DNA from: Nitrospirota bacterium | Lineage (GTDB): Bacteria > Nitrospirota > Nitrospiria > Nitrospirales > Nitrospiraceae | Assembly (NCBI GenBank): GCA_030684575.1 | Contig: JAUXVD010000021.1 | Span: forward strand, 156,633-220,632 | Reading direction: 5' to 3' | Length of the DNA: 64,000 bases | Shown: positions 37,188 through 46,113 of the stretch, one piece after another | Numbering within the stretch: the first letter of the stretch is position 1 | Layout of the letters: every line of letters starts with the position of its first letter | Program-made: the position numbers and the translations under genes | The notes under the pieces: generated by a model | What the model was told of the DNA's origin: nothing | Databases searched by the model: none | Seen by the model: only the letters and a program-made list of their open reading frames with translations

Positions 37188-40100
37188 TTATTTCATGTAC
37201 AAATATTGCAGCAAGGCGACGATGCCATAGAGCGACGACTCGATCACCGGCTGTTGATAGAGGGGTACGAAGGCCCCCTGTTCGTTCTCTTCCACTTCGT
37301 CGATCACATACTGGATCTGCTTCACGCGAACATCGTGATCTTTGCCGGATCCCAACGCCTGGACCATCTGGCGGCTGAGCCCTGCCAGCATGGCGGCTTT
37401 CGCCTTGCTGGCCGACTGGTACAGCAAGTAGGCACCCATCAGCGCCAGCACGACGTTCAAGGACCAGGACAGGATCAACAGGAGAGGATAGTTCCAGATA
37501 TCGAAGTAGTCGTTCCGCGCGGCGATCATGACCAACAAGGCGATAAACGGATAACGAATCATGCGGTTGACCACTGCGGTCCGCTGCGCGATCAGATCGA
37601 CGACGGCCAAGTATTTTAGCTTTTCAAATTCGGCTTTCTGGGTCTGGCCCAGACCATATTCCCGGAGATATTCTTCTTGGACCTGATCGGACCAGCCGCC
37701 GGTCGAGGCGGTTACCCAACCGATCCACCGCCGGCACAGCATGACCGCATCGAACACCGCCAGATTGAGCAACACGACGAAACCGGCGCTGCTCAGCGCC
37801 ATGATCCAATCGATGCCGCAACTCAGCCGGCCGCGGCAGGGATGAATCATTTCCTCGCTCAAGACCCAATGCTGCAAGGGCCACATGACCGAGAGATACA
37901 CCAGAAACAGGAGGATGGTCCGCAGCACTCGCTGCGACGGGATGCCGGCCTCGCGATACCAGGACCAGGCTTGATCCACCGTCGTCGCCGTCCTGGTCGC
38001 AGCCGGATGGTAGACCCGCTGCAAGTTGGTCCAGAAGGTCCGGGGTGACAATCGGCAGCGGCCCGACTCATCCTGAAATAAAAAATCCTCGCTGATCGCG
38101 TCGCTGTTCTTGTCTAGATCGCGGAGACCCTTCCCCAGCATGACCAGACAGAGGAGCACGACGAAGAGGCGGAGGAATTCGCTCGGCCAGACGCTGACCC
38201 CGGCGGTCCAGGAGAAGGGCTCTCCTTCGTCATGATTGGCTAACAGCGCTTCGGCCCCGCCGAAGGCGACGAAGGCCGAGAACGACGCCACCGCGACGAG
38301 GGCCGTGGCCGTCAGCAGACGAGGATGCCGTACGACCCACAGCCAGAGCCGTTCATTGCTCCAGGCGATGACCATGGCGACCAACAACGCCACGACCAAC
38401 GCCGCCGCAACCGCGGTGTTATCGAATCCGACTCCCTGCTTCAAGGCTCCCAGTTCGTCTGTATGAGCCAGATCCTGCCTGAGAGGGTGGATTGTCCTGA
38501 TCCCCTCCCGATCTACCGGGCTTATGTCCACCGCCCCGCCGCGACTCACTTCAAAGATCCTGGGGTGAGATCCTGCATCGTAGATGCGGTCGTCCGGCGT
38601 CAAGTCGACATGGTACCCCGTCGTGCAGGGTGCGGTCGTGGACGGCTGATGGCCGGCCGGTGCACAAGCGACAAACTGCACCGCTTGCAGGGCGGCCAGG
38701 TAGGCCGATGTTTGATAGCTGCTCCGGAACGGAGGCACGTCGCGTTGGAATCCTCCCTCCAATTGCAACCCGAACGGAGAGGCGATCACCATATTGCGTG
38801 TCGATTTGTATTCGCTCGAATGGAGGTGGCGCGCATCGAGATCGACGGTAAAAAAGATCGCATGGGGGAACGAGGGCCTGAGGGCCTTGATGATGAGCAG
38901 GGCGTCGTAGGGGTCCGTGCCCAGGATGCCGATGGCGCGCGCGCCTTCCCCCTCCTCGTAAATACGCGCGACCAGGGCCCGCACGTAGTCGAGCTGGCTC
39001 GTTCCTTCCGGACGGTCCCGCTGATCGTCTTTCAAAACCGTCTTGTCCGCGCGAGCGATTTTCCCCTTCTCTTCGCCCGGCACTTCCCCATCGAGGCCGC
39101 CGAGGTAGCTATACCGAAAGACGTTGAGCGTGAGCGACTCGTAGTCGGCGGGACGTTGAATCTGCAAATCGATGGCCTGCGACAGGGTCTGACACCATTT
39201 CTTGATGTCCACCGGAACCTGAATCTGTCTCAAATCGGCTTCCGGAAACGTCGCCACCTTCGCACAGGCTGCGGCGCGGAACTCGATGGGCAGAGTCCGC
39301 CCGTAAAACGAATCCCATTCCCCGATGAGGATCACCGCGTCCCAGCCGAGCCTTACTTGACGCCGCTCCAATTCCTCAACCAGCGCGCCGAATAGCTGAT
39401 CGTCCGAGCCGACATCGTAGACGAGGCGAACGTTGGCAAGCGCCAGTCGGCGGTGAAACTCCTGCTCGCACACCTCATAAGTCTTACACGCGGTGCCTTG
39501 GCCGCCTTCTGTCTTGAGTCCGTAGGCGAGTAGGCCCTTCATCGCGCTCGTCCAAGGCGAATAGAGCTCGATCGCGCCGTCGACATTCGGCCAGACGCCG
39601 ATTCCCTCGTGCGGTTCGCCATACAGGTCCCCGGCTTCCTGCAAGAAGCTGCGAAATTCCGACGAACTGCGCGGGCCCATGATTTTGAACGTGACCGCCT
39701 GTTGTACCGCCGGATTCAGACGGACTAATTGTCTCTTGTCGTCGGTCAGGAGACAGTCATGTTTCTGTTTCGCCTCTTGGCAGACCAGGGCTTGGGACAG
39801 AGAGGTCAGGGTCGCCAAGAATCCACGATTGATAGCCTCTTCCGGCAACCAGACGACCAGAACTGCGGAGGCACGCGAGGCCTCTTCTCCGCAGACGCGT
39901 GTCTTCCTTAGGCGATACCATTCATAGGGCAGAGCCGGCGCGGCTCCTTGCGGCTCCCATTCCACGAAGGAGAGATGGCCCTCGTCCTCCGGCACATAAC
40001 AACCGACGCCCAGTGCGGTGCCGATGGCATAACGATCGCGGATGCGCGACTCGGTGCCTTCGACGTAGGGCCCCCCGCTCGTGGTGACCAGGAGCACGGT

Positions 40101-40418
40101 AATGCGCTGCCCGTTCCTGGTCCGTTCGGCAATTGTCTGTCTCAGCGCGCCAAGCCGTTGCGAGAGGGTGGATTCCGTTCCGGCCGACTTGCCGGTCGGT
40201 CCCGTTCCGCGCAGGCCCCGTTGCACGGCTGCCACCGGATCTTCCCACAAACGCGCACGGACCAACTGTTCACCGGTCGTCGGGTTCATCTCCAGCCCCG
40301 TACCGACCGGCCGCGAGCTGCGCAGAGGCTCTTTCACCAGCAACACCCCGGCAATGGCCAGCACGAGCGTGAGGGCTCCCGCCACCGCTAGTTTCGAATC
40401 GCCACGCCCTTTAGCCAT
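37188..40418 (-). CDS. Large receptor-like membrane protein of unknown function
   Basis: A 1076-residue protein. A single helix near the start (about 12-28) is followed by about 600 soluble residues, likely outside the cytoplasm. Two parts look like periplasmic-binding-protein (type I, branched-chain amino-acid) modules: ALGVGCYVPEDEGHLSF near the start, and IGILGTDPYDALLIIKALRP with FFTVDLDARHLHSSEYKSTR in the middle. Seven or so helices lie near 671-688, 706-726, 750-768, 836-855, 875-895, 957-970 and 980-1002. The short C-terminal tail has a charged helix. The true start is ATG 40418; a TTG six bases upstream is spurious. Sensor or conflict-system role is a guess; no family is known to me. 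Confidence 0.75.
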   Translation of the reverse strand: MAKGRGDSKLAVAGALTLVLAIAGVLLVKEPLRSSRPVGTGLEMNPTTGEQLVRARLWEDPVAAVQRGLRGTGPTGKSAGTESTLSQRLGALRQTIAERTRNGQRITVLLVTTSGGPYVEGTESRIRDRYAIGTALGVGCYVPEDEGHLSFVEWEPQGAAPALPYEWYRLRKTRVCGEEASRASAVLVVWLPEEAINRGFLATLTSLSQALVCQEAKQKHDCLLTDDKRQLVRLNPAVQQAVTFKIMGPRSSSEFRSFLQEAGDLYGEPHEGIGVWPNVDGAIELYSPWTSAMKGLLAYGLKTEGGQGTACKTYEVCEQEFHRRLALANVRLVYDVGSDDQLFGALVEELERRQVRLGWDAVILIGEWDSFYGRTLPIEFRAAACAKVATFPEADLRQIQVPVDIKKWCQTLSQAIDLQIQRPADYESLTLNVFRYSYLGGLDGEVPGEEKGKIARADKTVLKDDQRDRPEGTSQLDYVRALVARIYEEGEGARAIGILGTDPYDALLIIKALRPSFPHAIFFTVDLDARHLHSSEYKSTRNMVIASPFGLQLEGGFQRDVPPFRSSYQTSAYLAALQAVQFVACAPAGHQPSTTAPCTTGYHVDLTPDDRIYDAGSHPRIFEVSRGGAVDISPVDREGIRTIHPLRQDLAHTDELGALKQGVGFDNTAVAAALVVALLVAMVIAWSNERLWLWVVRHPRLLTATALVAVASFSAFVAFGGAEALLANHDEGEPFSWTAGVSVWPSEFLRLFVVLLCLVMLGKGLRDLDKNSDAISEDFLFQDESGRCRLSPRTFWTNLQRVYHPAATRTATTVDQAWSWYREAGIPSQRVLRTILLFLVYLSVMWPLQHWVLSEEMIHPCRGRLSCGIDWIMALSSAGFVVLLNLAVFDAVMLCRRWIGWVTASTGGWSDQVQEEYLREYGLGQTQKAEFEKLKYLAVVDLIAQRTAVVNRMIRYPFIALLVMIAARNDYFDIWNYPLLLILSWSLNVVLALMGAYLLYQSASKAKAAMLAGLSRQMVQALGSGKDHDVRVKQIQYVIDEVEENEQGAFVPLYQQPVIESSLYGIVALLQYLYMK

Positions 40419-40483
40419 ACACAAGTCCGTTGTCTGTGATGCGCTGCGTGAAAGAGCAGCCTATACAATTTCGCGAGACGGTC

Positions 40484-42172
40484 CTACGAACTACAACTCA
40501 CCGAGAGATGTTTGCCCCAATTGGGAGGCGCCGCCGCGTAGGCCTCCATGCCAGGCTGATCATGATAGGGATTCTGCAACAGGATGAGCAGCCGGTCGAT
40601 TTCAGAAAAGTCCTTCTGCTGCGCCTTCTCGATAGCGGTCTGGGCCAGATAGTTGCGGAGTATGTACTTGGGATTGACGCGGTGCATCCGGACGAGACGA
40701 TCCTCGTCCCGACTCCCCTCTTCACGCAACCGGTCCTTGTACCGACTCGCCCATTGGTCGAAGGCGGCTCGATCCAGAAAGAAGTCACGAAGCGGCTCGT
40801 TCAACGAGGCGACTCCGCTCTGAAAGGAACCCAGCGTTCGAAACACGTTTGTGTAATCGACATGGTGCAGGTGCATGAGGGCCAGGAGGTCCTGGATCAA
40901 CGAGGCATCCTCTTCCTTCGTCTCGATGAGCCCGAACTTGGCTCGCATCAGCTCCATGTAGCGGCCTTCGCAGAGAGGAGTATACCGATCCAGCGACGCT
41001 TTCAGGTCTTCCTTCTCCGCCAACGGGAGGAGCGCCTGCGCCAGACAACTCAGATTCCAGAGCCCGATATAGGGCTGTTGATTGAAGGCGTAGCGGCCGT
41101 TGTGGTCGGAATGGTTGCAGATGAAACCGGGGTCGTAGTCGTCGAGAAAGCCGAAGGGGCCATAGTCGAGCGTGAGACCCAGGATCGACATGTTGTCCGT
41201 ATTCATGACCCCATGCGCCCAACCGACGGCCTGCCATTGCGCGATCAGCCTCGCCGTGCGCTCCACCAGTTCGGCAAAGAAACGGGCATACTTGTCGGTC
41301 GCCGCCGCGAGATGCGGATAATGCGTCGCGATCACATAGTCGGCCAGCAGCCTGAGCTGTTCATGTTGCTTTCGATAGTAGAGGATCTCGAACGAGCCGA
41401 ATCGCACATGCGAAGGCGCCATACGAAGGACGATCGCGCCGGTCTCGACCTGTTCACGGTAGACCTTGTGGTCGCTGCCCACGATGCACAGCGCCCTCGT
41501 CGTGGGAATCCCCAAGCCATGCATCGCTTCGCTGCAGAGATATTCGCGGATGGTGGATCGCAACACGGCGCGCCCGTCGCCGTCGCGTGAAAAGGGCGTG
41601 GGGCCTGCGCCTTTGAGCTGCAAGTCCCATCGTTCACCTCGCCCGTTCTGAACCTCGCCCAGAAGAATGGCGCGCCCGTCGCCGAGCTGCGGCACATAGA
41701 CTCCGAATTGATGGCCGGAATAGAGCATCGCTAACGGTTCCATCCCCGGAACCAGCATGCTCCCGCCAAACACGCCGGCAAATTCAGGCCGCTTCGCTTG
41801 CTCCGGGTCGAGATCGATCAACTCAGCCGCCGCTCGATTAAAACTGATGAGGTACGGCGGTTCCGAAAACGGCGTGGGGTTCAGCTTGGCGTAAAATGCC
41901 TCGGGCAGGCGGGCATAGGTATTATCGAACGACAATGTTTCCAACTGGTGTCTGATCATGGGTGGAGCATGGCAGGACTCGCTCGATATTTTCAAGCGAG
42001 GATAGGTCTCATCCAACAGAGAGGCGAATTGCTCGGAGTCGACGTCGAAGATCGACGCCTCGCCGGGATCGGTCTGTGTCAGGAGAGTGGAATCGACTCG
42101 CGAATCGGAGCCGGTGATAAATGGCGCGCGAGGAGCCTGGTTTTCAGACAGCCTGGTGACGAGTTGTTCCAT
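40484..42172 (-). CDS. selO: Protein adenylyltransferase SelO (YdiU family)
   Basis: A 562-residue SelO pseudokinase that transfers AMP onto proteins. Conserved blocks include LSFDNTYARLP, YSGHQFGVYVPQLGDGRA, LKGAGPTPFSRDGDGRAVLR, and the later MNTDNMSILGLTLDYGPFGF (active-site Asn/Asp) and NHSDHNGRYAFNQQP. About 70 residues precede the usual N-terminus (ISFDNTYARLP begins near 77); ATG 41959 is the alternative, but the long form starts 12 bases after the upstream stop. It acts in redox homeostasis in known systems. Confidence 0.92.
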   Translation of the reverse strand: MEQLVTRLSENQAPRAPFITGSDSRVDSTLLTQTDPGEASIFDVDSEQFASLLDETYPRLKISSESCHAPPMIRHQLETLSFDNTYARLPEAFYAKLNPTPFSEPPYLISFNRAAAELIDLDPEQAKRPEFAGVFGGSMLVPGMEPLAMLYSGHQFGVYVPQLGDGRAILLGEVQNGRGERWDLQLKGAGPTPFSRDGDGRAVLRSTIREYLCSEAMHGLGIPTTRALCIVGSDHKVYREQVETGAIVLRMAPSHVRFGSFEILYYRKQHEQLRLLADYVIATHYPHLAAATDKYARFFAELVERTARLIAQWQAVGWAHGVMNTDNMSILGLTLDYGPFGFLDDYDPGFICNHSDHNGRYAFNQQPYIGLWNLSCLAQALLPLAEKEDLKASLDRYTPLCEGRYMELMRAKFGLIETKEEDASLIQDLLALMHLHHVDYTNVFRTLGSFQSGVASLNEPLRDFFLDRAAFDQWASRYKDRLREEGSRDEDRLVRMHRVNPKYILRNYLAQTAIEKAQQKDFSEIDRLLILLQNPYHDQPGMEAYAAAPPNWGKHLSVSCSS

Positions 42173-42184
42173 CGTGCGGAACCC

Positions 42185-42529
42185 CTATCGATGGCCGTTC
42201 TGGACCTCGCGATCCACCGTAAACACAAAGACCCGTTCACTCAGCTGCACGTCGATGTCGGTAAAGAGCGCGAGTGTGTTGGCGCCGATGATCTCGCTCA
42301 CTTGCTCACAGAGTTTGTCGCGGCCCTGCGCGACTAAATTCTCCCGCAATCGCCTCACCATATCGATGCCTTCCACCGTCTTGGCCAACTGCCGTTCGGC
42401 CGGCGTCAGCACCCCCTTGAGCCGGACCACGACCAGATCCCGCACGATGAATGCGCGCACCTCATCGGGGCCGCGTCCCATGAACTCCTGCTCGAACTGG
42501 ATAACGGCGTTGCGAATCGCGTTTTCCAC
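42185..42529 (-). CDS. MpsC-like (DUF2294) protein
   Basis: A 114-residue protein almost identical in pattern to its neighbour at 42576-42947: FEQEFMGRGPDEVRAF, LKGVLTPAERQLAKT and FTDIDVQLSERVFVFTVD. The family is PF10057, associated with the Na+-translocating membrane-potential system MpsC. Only this soluble component is present here. It starts at a GTG (42529) after GAGGG. It lies directly ahead of selO, 12 bases away. Confidence 0.8.
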   Translation of the reverse strand: MENAIRNAVIQFEQEFMGRGPDEVRAFIVRDLVVVRLKGVLTPAERQLAKTVEGIDMVRRLRENLVAQGRDKLCEQVSEIIGANTLALFTDIDVQLSERVFVFTVDREVQNGHR

Positions 42530-42575
42530 GTCATGCCCTCTTCTGATTCACGCTAGGGTCGCCCCTCGACGGTAT

Positions 42576-42947
42576 TTACCGGCCGAGATGTTCCAAGTCC
42601 CGATCCACCGTGAACACGAAGACTTTCTCGCCGAGCTGGGCATCGATATCGGTAAAGATGGCCAGCACCTTGGCCCCCACTATTTTGCCCACCTGTTCGA
42701 GGAGCTGATCGCGGCCCTGGGCAATGAGGGCCTGTCGGATTCGTTTGACCATCTCCACGCCTTCGGCGGTCTTGGCCAATTGTCGCTCAGCCGGTGTCAG
42801 GACGCCTTTGAGTCGAACGGCGACGAGATCCCTCACGACGAACGCCTTCACTTCCTCCGGACCCCGCCCCATAAACTCTTGTTCAAATTTGATAATCGCC
42901 GTGCGAATCGCCGATTCGATTTCGCCTTTGGTCAGTCCTCTGTTCAT
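42576..42947 (-). CDS. MpsC-like (DUF2294) protein, tandem paralogue
   Basis: A 123-residue protein; its sequence follows the other copy position by position (FEQEFMGRGPEEVKAF, VGAKVLAIFTDIDAQLG), with nine extra residues at the start. A tandem duplication is evident: the two share most residues but have drifted. ATG 42947. The pair may form a heterodimer, or one may be redundant. Order: this copy, the second copy, selO, all on the minus strand. Confidence 0.8.
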   Translation of the reverse strand: MNRGLTKGEIESAIRTAIIKFEQEFMGRGPEEVKAFVVRDLVAVRLKGVLTPAERQLAKTAEGVEMVKRIRQALIAQGRDQLLEQVGKIVGAKVLAIFTDIDAQLGEKVFVFTVDRDLEHLGR

Positions 42948-43223
42948 CGCACGCCCCTTCCAACCAGATCCTAGATTGTAGCAGCCAAGTATAGAAGTCC
43001 CCCTTCAAAGGTCACAAGGGTAAAGCTGCGCCTCGTTGAGCCAACAGACATGATGCGTGGGTTCGAAGGCCTAAGCCGCTCAAGGAACATACCCGACAGC
43101 TTCACTTCTCCGAAACAGATCCTTGACATAGTGATTCGGTCTTCACTTCATCTGATGGCCTGCCCTGTCCGCCTCGCTCACAAAACAGGCAGGAAAAACA
43201 GACTCGGCCGGTCAGCGCCGCCC

Positions 43224-43252
43224 TTGTCTTCCGGAACCTGTTTGTCTAAAAT
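43224..43252 (+). promoter_or_regulatory. Candidate sigma70 promoter of the gene at 43286
   Basis: TTGTCT (43224-43229), a 17-base spacer, and TAAAAT (43247-43252), 34 bases before the ATG. It is the only clear signal in the 338-base gap 42948-43285, which otherwise contains no gene that I can support. Confidence 0.5.
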
Positions 43253-43285
43253 GAGCCCCCTCACGCCGGTGAAGAGGAGTATAGG

Positions 43286-43555
43286 ATGAAGGGTTTACGG
43301 TTCGAGCGTATCGGGACAAATCGTTACTATAATGTGGTGTTCCACATGGGGAGCAGCTACGTCCCCGTCAGTGACGAGACCGTGGAAGAGCTCAAGGCCC
43401 AGAGCCTCCTCCCCGTTGAACGGTTCCTCGACATCTTGGTCGACCGCGTGGGCTACTCCTCCTACCTCAAACATCAAATCCGCGCAGAGCTCAAATCGTC
43501 CGGCGATCCGGTGACGCAGATTACGGTTCTTCAAGGCGCCATCCGCGAATTGTAA
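43286..43555 (+). CDS. Conserved hypothetical protein
   Basis: An 89-residue protein, soluble, with a strand-rich first half (LRFERIGTNRYYNVVF) and a helical second half (VERFLDILVDRVGYSSYLKH). GAGGAG precedes ATG 43286. I do not recognise the family. It converges on the minus-strand lipoprotein gene across repeat copy C, which starts just after its stop. Confidence 0.65.
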   Translation: MKGLRFERIGTNRYYNVVFHMGSSYVPVSDETVEELKAQSLLPVERFLDILVDRVGYSSYLKHQIRAELKSSGDPVTQITVLQGAIREL

Positions 43556-43557
43556 TC

Positions 43558-43677
43558 GGTTGCTGAAACAGGCGCCCAACTTCGTTCTCGTCTCGAAAAA
43601 TCCTCAACGTACCCCTGAGGGTACGTCTCCGGTATTTTCTCGCCTGCGGCCTCGTTGACCACCTGTTTGAGCAACCG
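43558..43677. repeat. Nested-palindrome element (copy C)
   Basis: Outer arms GGTTGCTGAAACAGG (43558) and CCTGTTTGAGCAACC (to 43677) pair almost perfectly, with one conserved mismatch. The central hairpin ACGTACCC / GGGTACGT (about 43610-43630) is intact. It lies between convergent genes. This copy is in the opposite orientation to B and D, judged from the internal segments. Confidence 0.85.
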
Positions 43678-43787
43678 CACACTAACCGATAGTTCTTTGC
43701 GGCCTTGTTGGTGGAAATTTTGAGCCGCCGAACAAATCTCCGAAAGAGACGCCCGCCTTAGCTCAGATAGAGGCAGACCAACCAGAC

Positions 43788-44033
43788 TTATTTCGGATTA
43801 TTGATGTAGGTGTAGCCTAGCCGTTGCATGCAGTTCTTTTCGATGATCGGTCCCTTGAAGGGCTCATCGCTCTTGTTGCGTTGTGAGTCCAAATAGGCGG
43901 TTTTCTCGCAATGGGCAAAATCGTCCTGGGTTTCCAGATCCGTTCGCCCGGCCTGCTCCCAATGGCCCGAAGGGGCCGTGGCACAACCTGACAACATTCC
44001 AATCAGCATCGCGACATACATTGTCTTCATCAT
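43788..44033 (-). CDS. Small lipoprotein
   Basis: An 81-residue protein with a lipobox (MLSGC, Cys17). The rest contains two more Cys (HCEKTAYLDSQ, NCMQRLGYTYI) that may form a disulfide. GGAGG stands just before the ATG. No family is recognised, and it may be a short outer-membrane lipoprotein. Confidence 0.7.
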   Translation of the reverse strand: MMKTMYVAMLIGMLSGCATAPSGHWEQAGRTDLETQDDFAHCEKTAYLDSQRNKSDEPFKGPIIEKNCMQRLGYTYINNPK

Positions 44034-44196
44034 GCCTCCTCTTGTTGCGTTGTTATGACCAATGGGAGCCTCTGGGAATCATGCGCACTACTCTATCCCC
44101 ACTAGGGATAGGGCGCAACTCCCGGCACCTGCATACCTTGATGCCAAGATGCGAACAGGGCATGATACGCGCCGGTGAGTGAACCGGGAGCTGACG

Positions 44197-45147
44197 ATGA
44201 AACATCCTCTATTTTTGGTGTTGTTGCTGGTGGGATTGCTGGGGCCGTTCACCTCGGCATTCGGCGGCCCGCTTCGTGACCGGATCGAGGAACGACTTGA
44301 AAGCCGGCGCGCGGCTGCACAGGCCGAGGATACCAGAGAGCTAGACCTTGGCGAGCAATCGGCGACCGGCATGCGCCTCCCGGCTGACGCGCGGATCGAG
44401 CGCGACCTGCCCTATGGCACCGATCCGCAACAACGTCTGGATCTGTATATTCCCGCCCAGGCCAAGGCTGCGCCGATCATCTTCATGGTGCATGGCGGTG
44501 CCTGGATGATCGGCGACAAAGCAACGTCTGGCTTCGTCTCGAACAAGGTCGCGCATTGGCTGCCCAAGGGCTACATCCTCGTATCGTCGAACTACCGCAT
44601 GTCCAAACGGCCCAACCCCCTCGAACAGGCTGACGACATCGCCCAAGCCCTGGCCTTCGTGCAGACCAAGGCCCCCTCCTGGGGAGGCGACCCAGCCAGG
44701 GTATTGTTATTGGGACATTCCGCCGGAGCGCATCTGGTCTCCCTGCTGGCTGCAGACCCTCGCATCGTGACCAGTAAAGGCGGCATACCCTGGCTCGGCA
44801 CCATCGCACTCGACAGTGCCGCCTTCGACCTCGTCGAGCTCATGCAGCGAAAGCATCATGGATTTTATGATCGTGTGTTCGGCAAGGATAAAGCGTTTTG
44901 GACTGAGACATCACCCTACCACCGGCTGACTGTGGCCCCTGCGCCGATGTTGCTGGTCTGCTCGACCAAACGCAGCGATGCCTGTCCGCCAGCTCAAACA
45001 TTTGCATCCAAAGCGACCGAACTAGGCGGGAAGATCACCGTGCTGCCGGTGGATATGAAACACGGCGAGCTGAATAAAGAGCTGGGTCTGCCCAGCGACT
45101 ACACCAGAACTATCGAAAGTTTCATGCGTACACTCGACCTACCTTGA
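44197..45147 (+). CDS. Exported alpha/beta hydrolase (BD-FAE-like esterase)
   Basis: A 316-residue enzyme with a signal peptide (about 1-23). The oxyanion motif HGGAW is at 99-103, the nucleophile Ser175 in GHSAG, and later Asp and His in MLLVCSTKRSDACPP and KHGELNKE. This fits hormone-sensitive-lipase- or feruloyl-esterase-like enzymes. ATG 44197 (GGGAG upstream) is preferred to the GTG at 44179. It probably works in the periplasm on a small ester. Confidence 0.82.
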   Translation: MKHPLFLVLLLVGLLGPFTSAFGGPLRDRIEERLESRRAAAQAEDTRELDLGEQSATGMRLPADARIERDLPYGTDPQQRLDLYIPAQAKAAPIIFMVHGGAWMIGDKATSGFVSNKVAHWLPKGYILVSSNYRMSKRPNPLEQADDIAQALAFVQTKAPSWGGDPARVLLLGHSAGAHLVSLLAADPRIVTSKGGIPWLGTIALDSAAFDLVELMQRKHHGFYDRVFGKDKAFWTETSPYHRLTVAPAPMLLVCSTKRSDACPPAQTFASKATELGGKITVLPVDMKHGELNKELGLPSDYTRTIESFMRTLDLP

Positions 45148-45209
45148 TCAGCTGCCGAAAATTCACCATTCCCACCCTCCCAACCCCAGCGCGCCAAGAC
45201 GCACTACTT

Positions 45210-45914
45210 CTATACCTCACTACCTTTACCCCTATTGCACTCATCGCAGAGTGTTCGGAGATTGTCGAGCAGTGTCTTGCCGCCCTGAAAAAACGGATTT
45301 ATGTGGTCGATGTGCAATGAAATACCGACATGAGTAGCAGGACTTCGCCCACACAGAACACATTTATACCTGTCTCGGGTTAGAACACGATACCGAAGTT
45401 TCATCGGTATGTTTCGTTTTTCTTCGACTTGAATCTCGGACATGACTTTGGGCTTATGGGGTCTGTCTGCCTGTGTTTCTGACTCAGGTTTCATCCCTTC
45501 ATTCTGGCGCGACACATTTTCGATGAATGCAGCGCAAGCATTAACCCAACCATTGAATCTTGTTTTATACGTCGTGTATGAATGTTTGGCCTCAACATTC
45601 TCCCACTCATCCTTGGATGGGCGATGTCCAAGTAGCCGCCAGACTCGGCCCAATTCTTCGAAGAGCTGCTCATTTGAAATTTGGGAACGGTCTTTCTTTA
45701 TTTTCTTTAGGTTGAGACCAGCTGCATCAAGCGCCGCTTGCCACGCTCCAAAACGAGATATAACTACGCTGCCTTTACATTCGGTTGCCTTTTCATCGAA
45801 CTCTCGCCGAGAAAAATGTCTATTGCCGTAAAGGTTGGCAACCCGACGTAGCTCGGTGATGATTTTCTCCGTCGGGTATTGATTGGCTCGGGGCCTTTCA
45901 AGCGTGTATCGCAT
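45210..45914 (-). CDS. HNH endonuclease with HNH-associated repeats
   Basis: A 234-residue protein with two HNH-associated repeat modules (about 10-65 and 70-125; SRFGAWQAALDAAGLNLKK and TRFNGWVNACAAFI) and a C-terminal HNH nuclease: Cys185/188, HIDH at 201-204, and CDEC at 223-226. The base composition is visibly more AT-rich than its neighbours, so it was probably acquired. ATG 45914; an upstream TTG at 45998 lies inside the palindromic repeat and is unlikely. It could be an invasive selfish nuclease or a defence protein. It has no visible partner methylase. Confidence 0.8.
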   Translation of the reverse strand: MRYTLERPRANQYPTEKIITELRRVANLYGNRHFSRREFDEKATECKGSVVISRFGAWQAALDAAGLNLKKIKKDRSQISNEQLFEELGRVWRLLGHRPSKDEWENVEAKHSYTTYKTRFNGWVNACAAFIENVSRQNEGMKPESETQADRPHKPKVMSEIQVEEKRNIPMKLRYRVLTRDRYKCVLCGRSPATHVGISLHIDHINPFFQGGKTLLDNLRTLCDECNRGKGSEV

Positions 45915-45985
45915 TTCTCTTGTAGGCACAAAGGGCCTGAAGCTCCTTCTTCGACTGCGAGCATGGGGAAATGCTGCTCGGTCCC

Positions 45986-46112
45986 GCAGGCTGCTCAAAA
46001 AGGCCGTTCAGCAAGGCCGCAGCGAGTGAAGACCGGAGGCGTACCCATTAGGGTACGTTGAGGATCTGAACGACGCGAGAACGATGCTGACGGACTTTTT
46101 CAGCAGCCTGCT
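45986..46112. repeat. Nested-palindrome element (copy D)
   Basis: Outer arms GCAGGCTGCTCAAAAAGGCCG (from 45986; shown in part) and CTTTTTCAGCAGCCTGC (to 46112) pair over 25 or more bases. The centre GTACCC / GGGTAC (about 46026-46042) forms the nested hairpin. The right end lies two bases from the CTA stop of the TPR gene at 46114. Confidence 0.85.
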
Positions 46113-46113
46113 G

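Noticed and set aside
40430-41590. 386-codon plus-strand frame over selO
   Set aside because: Antisense shadow of selO.
45915-45998. Longer HNH protein starting at TTG 45998
   Set aside because: That start lies inside the palindromic element and has no ribosome site; ATG 45914 begins the conserved part.
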